From: Calliopum simillimum
Lineage: Eukaryota; Arthropoda; Insecta; Diptera; Lauxaniidae
DNA length: 64,000 nt
Direction: 5' to 3'
Assembly: GCA_951812925.1 (NCBI GenBank)
Contig: OX638372.1
Coordinates: forward strand, 85,271,058-85,335,057
Part shown: positions 57,068 through 64,000 of the stretch, in pieces
Numbering within the stretch: the stretch's first letter is position 1
Layout of the letters: each line of letters opens with the position of its first letter
Notes under the pieces: model-generated
The model's input: only the letters and a program-made list of their open reading frames with translations
The model's database searches: none
Told to the model about the DNA's origin: nothing
Translations under genes and position numbers: made by a program

Positions 57068-58135
57068 ATGTCGTCGAACAGCAGTGTCTCCGATATGGCA
57101 GATGATCTCGCTATGTACACTAGCGATGCTGAAACTGTGCGTAGTTGTACGCCTCCTAGAACGGCTTTGTCTAGCGCCGTCATCGCAATAACTCCGCTGC
57201 AACCAAGCGTCTGTTCTGACGCTAAGGTGGCATCGACATCCAGAGCACAGCCTCGCCATTGTCGATTGTGCTTCAAAGGACACGCCCTTCAGCGGTGCCG
57301 CCAATTTCTGTCGAAGGACTTGGCCGGACGATTACGAGCAGTTTTCCGTAACGGGATCTGCTCTAATTGTTTGGCTGATGGTCACTCGCGCAGCAATTGT
57401 GGAAGCCGCCATCGGTGCAAGCACTGCGGTGACGATCACCATTCTCTGCTCCATGACTCAGATAATCAAGGTGGTACAAAGCCTGGATACCGGCGCGGTG
57501 GGCGTAATGCTCAACGAATGCGTCAACAAAAGGTAAGGCCTCGCCGTCAGTCCTCTTTCCAACCTGACTCTGGTCTCTCTTCACAGAGTCATCGGCAGCA
57601 AAGGGAGTCTCGGCCAGTCGTTTTGAGGCGGTCGTCCCCCTCACCTCCCTCTGCAACGTCACTGCAAAACACGGTGACACTCTTACCTACGGCCGTAGTG
57701 CGCGTGTTGGCACAGGGCCAACTTCGAAAGGAGCGGGCGGTTTTAGATGGGTGTTCACCGAGCACGTACATCTCGGAAGAACTCGTCAAGCGATGGCGCT
57801 TGGGCACATCTCGGATGAATGGGGAGGAGGTGTGCACGTTAAAGATTCGGCCATGCACTGGGTCTGGCGAATCTATTGAGGTGATGGCCAGGGTTCGGCA
57901 GCGATACACGATTGTGACACCTTCACGATCGTTGAGCGAACGCCTTAGGGAACCATACTTCAATATGACACTGGCAGATCCGGAGTTTTACAAATCATCG
58001 CCGGTCCATCTACGCCTGGGTGTTGAGGTTTTCCAGCGTGTGTTGCGAGCGGGTGTATTCCCAACCGGGATTGGTCAACCGATCGCTCAAAGTACCATCT
58101 TCGGATGGATCTTGTCCGGCTCTGGGGCCTGGTAA
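57068..58135 (+). CDS. BEL second ORF: nucleocapsid plus degenerate protease-like protein
   Basis: 355 codons, 90 bp after the Gag-Pol stop, where an envelope gene may sit in related elements. It has no signal peptide, transmembrane segment or glycosylation-rich ectodomain. Residues 1-60 are Ser/Thr-rich. Residues 65-131 hold three zinc knuckles in the same order as Gag-Pol: CRLCFKGHALQRC, CSNCLADGHSRSNC, CKHCGDDHHSLLH. Residues 140-200 are Arg/Ser/Gln-rich and presumably bind RNA. Residues 205-355 align with the Gag-Pol protease region: VLDGCSPSTYISE against LIDSGSEGTFISE (Asp227 kept, Ser-Gly replaced by Gly-Cys), and ADPEFYKSSPVHLRLGVEVF ... STIFGWILSGSG against the Gag-Pol ADPHFFRSGPIDVLIGSDLY ... 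TVFGWIFSG. It ends where RT would begin. It is visibly more GC-rich than Gag-Pol and too divergent to be a recent duplication, so capture from another BEL lineage or a domesticated gene is likely. Possible roles are RNA chaperone, Gag partner or protease decoy; all are inference. Confidence 0.9.
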   Translation: MSSNSSVSDMADDLAMYTSDAETVRSCTPPRTALSSAVIAITPLQPSVCSDAKVASTSRAQPRHCRLCFKGHALQRCRQFLSKDLAGRLRAVFRNGICSNCLADGHSRSNCGSRHRCKHCGDDHHSLLHDSDNQGGTKPGYRRGGRNAQRMRQQKVRPRRQSSFQPDSGLSSQSHRQQRESRPVVLRRSSPSPPSATSLQNTVTLLPTAVVRVLAQGQLRKERAVLDGCSPSTYISEELVKRWRLGTSRMNGEEVCTLKIRPCTGSGESIEVMARVRQRYTIVTPSRSLSERLREPYFNMTLADPEFYKSSPVHLRLGVEVFQRVLRAGVFPTGIGQPIAQSTIFGWILSGSGAW

Positions 58136-58313
58136 CCCCCCAACTACCTAACCTGCTTCTTCTTTTTTTTTATTTTTCACTTAAATTTAGTTTTTTTTGT
58201 TTTTTTTCTCATAACTTAAATTTTTCTTCTTTATTTATCATACTTGAAGTTTTTTTTATTTGGATTTTAAATTTTTTGTTTCTATCGATGCGTAGACATT
58301 GATTGCATTCCTG
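58136..58313 (+). other. BEL 3' untranslated region
   Basis: T-rich non-coding stretch between the second ORF and the purine tract; short Phe-rich frames are incidental. Confidence 0.7.
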
Positions 58314-58328
58314 CAAGGCGGGCGGCAA
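58314..58328 (+). other. BEL polypurine tract
   Basis: AAGGCGGGCGGCAA immediately before the 3' LTR. Purine-rich with two C interruptions; the expected plus-strand priming site. Confidence 0.7.
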
Positions 58329-58644
58329 TGTTTACGCCAAACATTGCGAACACCCTGTATTTTGCTGTCGATACAGTGGTGTTCGTTCAGTTTGTCCTAA
58401 TTCTTTATTTTGCTTTGTTTTCTTATTTTCGGGTTGCGCCTCTCGCTCCCAACTTATAATGTTCAAATCAAAATAACTTGTACTTGTACAACCACCGTGA
58501 AATAAACCTCGTCTTATTTTGAAACTCGTGCGCCTTTTTTATTTTCTCCCGCTTTATCGAAGTTTTTTAGTATTTTAAACTTTAATTTAAAAAGTAGTTT
58601 TTGTAAAGTTTAAAAAGTGTTTTATTTCGGTCGCGAAATAAATA
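58329..58644 (+). repeat. BEL 3' LTR
   Basis: 316 bp with no difference from the 5' LTR detected by eye. Followed at once by AAAAG (58,645-58,649), the right target duplication. Confidence 0.95.
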
Positions 58645-58899
58645 AAAAGGTTCGTTAAATTTTCTTCAATTCGGTAAAATATTTATAGTATATTTTTTGT
58701 AACAACACATGCGATACTGCCATGTTGCGCTGCATATGATGCGCGCAATGCCCTTTGTCTAATGGAGTCTTCAAACGGATTGTTATTGAAAAGTATTTTT
58801 TTCTGACCGCAAACTAAAAACGTAGTAGAATAAATGTTCCACCGAATTAAAAGAAATTTAACGAGCACTACAAAAAAAATTATAAAATGGTATGTTAAG

Positions 58900-59115
58900 A
58901 GGACCTTTTCTATACTAAAATGGCCGCCAAATTCAAAAAATAGGAAAAAATTTTAAAAATATCAAACTTAAAGGATCAGAACTTTGCAAAATCTTTTTAA
59001 ACCTTATAAACTAAATATACTATGAAAAAGCTCATTCAATAAGCTAAAAGTTTTCTTTAAGTTTTCCAGGTGCAATTTTTTTTAGCTTTAGCCTCCTCTA
59101 TCACCTCCCAGAAGC
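58900..59115 (-). repeat. inverted copy of the 48.9-kb dispersed repeat
   Basis: The complement has GGAGGTGATAGAGGAGGCTA, AATGAGCTTTTTCATAGTA and TTGGCGGCCATTTTAGTAT in the order seen at 48,925-49,140. Confidence 0.65.
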
Positions 59116-59230
59116 TTCGTAACCTTATCGATTACACCCTATATAGTAGGGGAAGAGTATCGGGTGTGAGCACCTTTATGTTTTCGACTCATAATTTTTG
59201 ACCAAATTATATTATGCAGACATATACTTA

Positions 59231-60553
59231 CGTAGGGCCTAACAAAAGTTCGCTTAGTTGGTGTCATGTTATAAATTTTAAGTAAATCAAAAAATTGCGT
59301 ATTATTTGTTATAGTCTTACGATATATCATTTTAATTTTCAGAAAGATCGGTCAAAATGGAGAGAAGAAAACGTAAAATTCGTGAACCAATGTCAGCAGA
59401 TTTCCAATGCCAACGCAGCAAGAGATTCGGTTTGCTATTCTTTTTGAATTTCGACGTACGCTCAAACCTATGGAAATATTTAATGAATGCCAAATAGCAT
59501 TTGAAGTTAATGCGCCATTCCTCGTGACTATTTCAAAGTGATTCCGAAGATTCCAGGCAGGTAATTTTTCTGTGGAGGACGAACCTCGAGAAGGCCGCCC
59601 AAAATCTTCGACTGATTATGAATGTGTAGCGTTGGTTAAGTCTAAAATTGACGAAGATCCCAGATTGACCCAGGAAATCATTGCTGAGGAACTGGGCTTG
59701 AATGCCATGGCTGTATCGCAAATATTAAATAATGATCTTCGATACGCGGAGAAATTTACACGATAGGTTCTTAGAATTTTAAGTGATGCTCAAAAAGAGG
59801 CATGTGTGCGTTTTGCTAAGTATTTTCTTGAAAAATTCAAAAACGGAGGGTCTAATACCTTTAAGAAAATCATAAAAGGTGATGAAGCATGGTTTTAGAA
59901 GTACAACCCTAAAACCATACAACAATCTATGGTATGGAGCCCAGAAAGTGCAAGTCCACCTGTTAAAGTAAAGCAAAAAAAAGTCAGCAACAAAAGTAAT
60001 GATGTCAGTTTACTTCAACAGAGAGAAAGTTCTAGCTGCTATTCCTTTAAAAAAAGGTCAGGCGATTACTGCTAAGTGATATACTGAAACCTGCTTACCA
60101 AAAGTTTTCCAAAGTTTATTGGGAAAACGCCAAAAAAAGGAGCTACGCTGCTACTTTCTACATCGCGATAATGCGCCAGCGCACACTGCTGAAAAAACGA
60201 CAGATTTTATTTTCCTTTCTGGCGTCGAAGAAATTCGTCCAGCTCTTTACTCCCCAGATCTAGCGCCTTGTGACTTCTGGTTGTTTCCAAAAATCAAAAA
60301 AAATTTGAGAGGGAGAGTCTTCAACAGCAATGAGGAGATAATAAATGCGGTTAATGATGAAATTGCAAAACTGCAAAAAGCCGATTTTGAAGACTGTTTT
60401 TCAAGATGGATTTATCGACTTTAAAAATTTATCAAAATAAATGGCGATTACGTTGAAAAAATACAAATACATGAAGAATAAATTTAAAAATTTAAAAAAT
60501 TAAATTTAAAAGTTTTTTCAATTCAACTAAGCGAACTTTTGTTAGACCCCTCG
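59231..60553 (+). mobile_element. mariner element nested in the pogo-like element
   Basis: The left TIR is CGTAGGGCCTAACAAAAGTT and the complement of the right TIR is CGAGGGGTCTAACAAAAGTT. Both continue CGCTTAGTTG and both are flanked by TA (59,229-59,230 and 60,554-60,555). 1,323 bp, about full mariner length, with a decayed transposase. Confidence 0.93.
59358..60481 (+). pseudogene. transposase relic of the nested mariner
   Basis: It begins MERRKRKIREPMSADFQ, then loses frame. SVEDEPREGRPKSSTDY, KIDEDPRLTQEIIAEELGLN and VSQILNNDL mark the DNA-binding half. KGDEAWF (first Asp) is followed by a TAG at about 59,897. After more frame slips, CYFLHRDNAPAHTAEKTTDF (second Asp) and ALYSPDLAPCDFWLFPKIKK (third Asp) are in a 101-codon open stretch (60,119-60,424). 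An in-frame TAA then precedes KFIKINGDYVEKIQIHEE, ending at 60,479-60,481. The catalytic Asp triad is recognisable; several stops and frameshifts kill it. Confidence 0.92.
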
Positions 60554-60763
60554 TAAGTATCAGTGGAAAGTTAGAGACCTAAGCTAACTACTGGTGAAGA
60601 AAGCAAATTGATTTCGTCAGTTGGAAAAAATATATCAAAAAATATTGAAGGGATCATTTTTGAAAAAAAAAAATGGTTAATCCGGTTTTGGGCACCCTTA
60701 GGAAATCCGAAAATATGAAGTAAAACGCAATTAAATGGAGAAGAAAGCAAAATTAATTTATCT

Positions 60764-61175
60764 TTGAAACATTGACTCACACAAATTTAGCAAATTCTGC
60801 TTAACGGCTTCAACAAAATCAGCGTCACTGAAAACGTCTGAATCGAATGGAATCATGCCTGTTGCCCTGAAACCAGACTTGATTGTCTTCGCCGTCAATG
60901 CCAGATCAATTGTTTTGCAGACTTAGCTGGCTAGGTGGTGTTAATTTGTAGCCCTTGTCGACATTGCTCTTTTGCCAAGCATGAATTTTTTGTACAAATC
61001 CATGCCCGCCATCTGCTCCTCGGTCTACTTGTCTGGAAACTCAATACCGATATTTTTTGCAAAGTGGTATGCCACCTTACCACCCACGCTTAATGAAAAA
61101 AACTTGTTTTTCTGCGATATCTTTAAAAGGCCTTTTGATTATTTCCATTCCACTAAAAAAGCGTAAAAAGGCATA
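60764..61175 (-). pseudogene. pogo-type transposase remnant (HTH joined to C-tail)
   Basis: The minus strand reads GGKVAYHFAKNIGIEFPDK, a stop where Trp is expected, then TEEQMAGMDLYKKFMLGKRA, the CENP-B-type helix-turn-helix part of pogo/Tigger proteins. Shortly after comes GFRATGMIPFDSDVFSDADF, typical of the extreme C-terminus, then NLCESMFQR and a stop near 60,764. The DDE catalytic domain (~250 residues) that should lie between is absent, so an internal deletion preceded or accompanied decay. Confidence 0.75.
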
Positions 61176-61579
61176 AGAACACCATTTAAATTAGTAATGT
61201 TGGCATTCAGGACAATATTTCAGTAAAACACACTCTTTAAACAAAAAAAGAGGGGTGCCCACACCCGCACCAATTCGGGGCCCACACTCGACTTTCACAG
61301 CCACTTTGAAAAGCAATAAGCAGATTGTGCTGTGTGATTATTTTGGTTGCATTCAGTTTTGAAAAAAACTTTTGTGTTGAGTTTCACTTGTACAAAAATT
61401 GTTTTCTTCTCAGCACAAACCAAACGCGTCTGTTTGCTTCGGTATATGCACAAAAACTTGGTGCTGTCATAACACGCGCTTAACATTTGTCAGAACGGCC
61501 GTATTTGTTTTCTGCCAGAATTTATAGGGGGTGCCTACACCCAAACCATGCCCGCAAGTGGCACTCTTCCGCTATTATA

Positions 61580-63480
61580 AAATCCGACCTGGAGCCAAAC
61601 TAGCAAAATCCAGATAAGATTTTGCCAGTTACCTCAAGAACATTCAGAAGCGGCACTTAAAAGTTGTTTGGATTTTTCATGTTGATCGAAAAAGTCCCAT
61701 AAATTACGAAAAATGTTTTAAAAATCAAAAATTGTATTGAAAAATGCTAAAACTGTTAAAAAAAATGGAAACTTCGTAAATGGTCCAAGAAACATTTAAA
61801 AAATCAGGAGAAATTGAAAATATTAGTGCATAACTAAGCATACACCAACTAAATTGCCTAATTAGGCAAATGGGTTAAAAGTTCTCTTGAAAATTTCATT
61901 GTTGTTTAAGAGTATTCCTCAATTCTAAGTTGTAAGGACTCAAAAAGTGAGAAAACGGAACGCATTTGTTATATTGATCTAGAGAGAACCCTACAAAAGG
62001 AGTATGCGTACATGAAGCTATAAATCACAAACTGTCAATCGGACCTTAACATTTAAGTATTACGGGTGCGGTTTGTAGCGCTTTATACAACAACAACAAC
62101 AATAAACTAATAACAACAACAACAACATGTCAAGAATACGTGCGCCAAGTGACAAGTGGATAACGACTGTGTAAGCAGCCGTTGATAGATTTTGAATAAA
62201 CGTAAAACCTTTTCTTTAGATGTATGTGTGTACGTACACATTTTAGATTTTCTTTTTGTGTACATATATGAAGTGGCGGAGGGGTTGGGTGGGGCAATAC
62301 CAAATTTTACCACAAGCTGTTATTGTTGCTGATTGGCAAATTTCTGGCTTGAGCAAAGTTAAAGTTTCTTATGTATTTGTTTGCTTTAAAGTTTGTTAAA
62401 GGACGTTCTTGTGGCATACACACATTGACATATGCGCAAAAACATGCATACGCTTACATGTACTTGCACACGCACACATTTGTTAGATAAATTATTCTTA
62501 AACAAAAATGTTGTCTTATTTTCTTGACGTGCAAAGGTTAAATAAACAATAAGGTGCACAGTGGAACGTTTACAGTAAAAAGTGAAAAATAAAACATAAT
62601 TAGAAAATGTTTGAAGAGAAAATCATACTAATGGAAAAATTACATTCGCAGATAACAAAAATATGCTTTTACAAAAACTTTGTTTTTTTTTTTTTTTTTT
62701 TTGTTCCACTGTGCTGTGGCAATACTTCTTTAGAGAACTAATTAAGTAGCAAATTGTTGAAGTTTCATTAAGGGATATGACATGTTAAAATTTCAACCCA
62801 TAAGATTTATACATATATTGCATTCTCAGCGTTTTTAGTTTCATTTTGTTAGTTAATAATTAAATTATACCCACCCCACTTGACACCATAGTTGCGCCTT
62901 AAACCACACTACACACAGAGTTTGGTTTCTAAATCATTTTGCAACATCATGTGTTGTGTCATAAACCAATTATCCTTTAAATAAATATTTCAATATCCTG
63001 TGAGTAGAAGTTGTACCATTATATCACATGAGCACACATTTACCCAATACTAACTAGTTTTGGATTTTTTTTTTTTCGCCTTAAATCTGTATAATTTAAT
63101 GTAGCACAGCTTTAGGCGTCAAAACCGCATATGCTCTTCAAGCATGAGATTTATGCCAAATTGCGGTACACATGTGACACATGTGATCCAAAAAAAGGTA
63201 TACCAAATGAAAGACATTGGGTAAGAGTTTTGATGTTTTACATTTAAGAACAAAATACAACAAATGATCGAAAGGATGAAAAATTTAATTTATTTGGTGA
63301 TTAATTAATATCTTTTATGTATTATTACTTTACTTTTTATAAAATATTTCCACTACAACATACACAAAGTTAATCTAATATATATAACAACACAATTGCA
63401 AGTGGCCGTCATCAAATAAATGGCACGCCTACTTTTTAGCGATTGAATATTTTAGCACTTTATGTCTCGCAAGCTTTTCA
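61580..63480. other. gene-free, simple-repeat-rich DNA
   Basis: CAA runs at about 62,090-62,127, CA-rich stretch near 62,420-62,480 and a T run at 62,683-62,702. No exon or TE protein was recognised. Confidence 0.5.
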
Positions 63481-63489
63481 TTTCCTTTA

Positions 63490-63980
63490 CGTTACTAAAA
63501 TTTCCAAGATGGCGGCTATAGGAAGTTCGATTCAACCTTTGGATACTTACATATGTATTCTAAAATTCATAGCTCCTTGGCGTTTTATCCGATTTAAATG
63601 AAATTTTCAGGGTTTCTGTAGAAAAGTAGGGGCTTTTGTAAAAAATGATTAGAAAGCAAAAAAAAATTGTATTTTTTTGTAGAATATTTTAACCCATTAT
63701 AACCAAGTTTTCTGTCAGTTTGCGTCAAAAAGACCCATAAAAACGAGATATAATGGGTTAAGATGTTGCAAAAAATTGTTCCTTGCTTGATTTCATGTTA
63801 ACCATCTGTAACATATTACCCCATTATGTCCCGTTCCCATGGGTCTTTTTGACCCCTTTATCCAAAAACTTGGTTATAATGGTTCCACCATGATTCCCCG
63901 AAAAAAACCTCGTCCAGACGGTAGCAACCCTGTATCGTGGCGCACTCGCACCAACGACTAATGATAAACACAACATCATA
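63490..63980. repeat. longest copy of AACCCATTATAACC palindromic repeat family
   Basis: Opens with AAGATGGCGGCTATAGGAAG (as at 35,068). Then come TTAACCCATTATAACCAAG, CAAAAAGACCCATAAAAACG and GATATAATGGGTTAAGATGT, followed by an inverted half ending CCAAAAACTTGGTTATAATGG. It finishes with CCAGACGGTAGCAACCCTGT, which resembles, inverted, 35,345-35,380. Confidence 0.75.
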
Positions 63981-64000
63981 CAACCTCAAAAACTCATATC

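Larger units (their letters stand above)
49891..58644 (+). mobile_element. complete BEL/Pao LTR retrotransposon
   Basis: An 8,754-bp element with two 316-bp LTRs that I find identical by eye, a 5-bp target duplication, a 1.5-kb leader, one intact Gag-Pol ORF (51,746-56,977), a second ORF in the env position (57,068-58,135) and a purine-rich tract before the 3' LTR. BEL/Pao is identified by the domain order Gag (DUF1759-type), three zinc knuckles, DUF1758-type protease, RT with YVDD, RNase H, integrase. Identical LTRs and intact frames mean recent insertion and possible present activity. The second ORF is unlike the usual BEL layout. Confidence 0.96.
59144..61577 (-). mobile_element. pogo/Tigger-like element, interrupted by a mariner
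   Basis: The left end TAGTAGGGGAAGAGTATC and the complement of the right end TAATAGCGGAAGAGTGCC form TIRs. GGGTGTGAGCACC and GGGTGTAGGCACC lie just inside, and TA flanks both ends (59,142-59,143; 61,578-61,579). The interior right half has pogo-type transposase remnants. A 1.3-kb mariner occupies 59,231-60,553, so this element is the older host. Confidence 0.75.

Noticed and set aside
52581..57680. Minus-strand and alternate-frame ORFs within the BEL genes
   Set aside because: Shadows of the strongly supported Gag-Pol and second ORF.
57068..58135. Second BEL ORF as an envelope gene
   Set aside because: No signal peptide, transmembrane segment or furin-like site; instead zinc knuckles and a protease-like region align with Gag-Pol.

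Overview
The window looks like AT-rich genomic DNA of a higher dipteran (cyclorrhaphous fly; a tephritid-like fly is plausible but not demonstrated). The signs are several mariner lineages, DINE-1/Helitron-like elements that open with TATACCC...GGGTATA, a BEL/Pao LTR retrotransposon, RTE-type LINE debris, CAA/CAG (opa) runs, CA microsatellites and very long non-coding stretches. There are no operons, rRNA genes or CRISPR arrays. Only one host coding exon is convincing; most of the rest is transposon-derived or featureless AT-rich DNA.

Layout. 1-9.9 kb: decayed mariner (minus), an unrecognised protein relic, degenerate GGCGTGGCAC tandem repeats, a nested foldback cluster (5.3-6.25 kb), a DINE-like element (6.5-7.2 kb) and a mariner 5' end joined to a hairpin. 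9.99-13.9 kb: a 1-kb ATAATC hexanucleotide microsatellite split by a 2,864-bp hAT-like element that carries a 410-bp tandem array. 14-15 kb: large palindrome of a dispersed repeat, with a third copy at 22.6 kb. 17.4-18.6 kb: DD37D-type mariner relic with TIRs. 22-26 kb: LINE reverse-transcriptase scrap, hairpin MITE, two mariner fragments. 26.3-27.7 kb: first coding exon of a probable two-pore-domain (K2P) potassium channel, with an upstream ORF whose stop overlaps the main ATG and a clean GTGAGT donor. The rest of that gene was not found, so the following ~36 kb may be intron. 29.9-31.1 kb: mariner with good TIRs. 35-36.25 kb: RTE LINE 3' end inside an inverted repeat. 40.4-41.2 kb: TTAA-flanked MITE. 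41.7-47 kb: nested inverted repeats around a 1.64-kb palindrome with ~800-bp arms. 49.2-49.9 kb: DINE-like element (minus).

49,891-58,644 holds the best-preserved unit: a complete BEL/Pao retrotransposon with LTRs identical by eye, a 5-bp target duplication (AAAAG) and an intact 1,743-codon Gag-Pol. It also has an unusual second ORF in the env position, encoding a separate three-knuckle nucleocapsid plus a protease-like domain whose DSG motif is replaced by DGC. A strong splice acceptor lies one base before its ATG, and a matching donor lies in the 5' leader. This is the most noteworthy feature of the window.

58.9-61.6 kb: a pogo/Tigger-like element (minus) with TIRs and TA duplication, interrupted by a TIR-bounded mariner (plus). 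61.6-64 kb: simple repeats and a copy of a palindromic repeat family also seen at 35, 38 and 48 kb.

All functional calls are by motif reading; no database search was possible.
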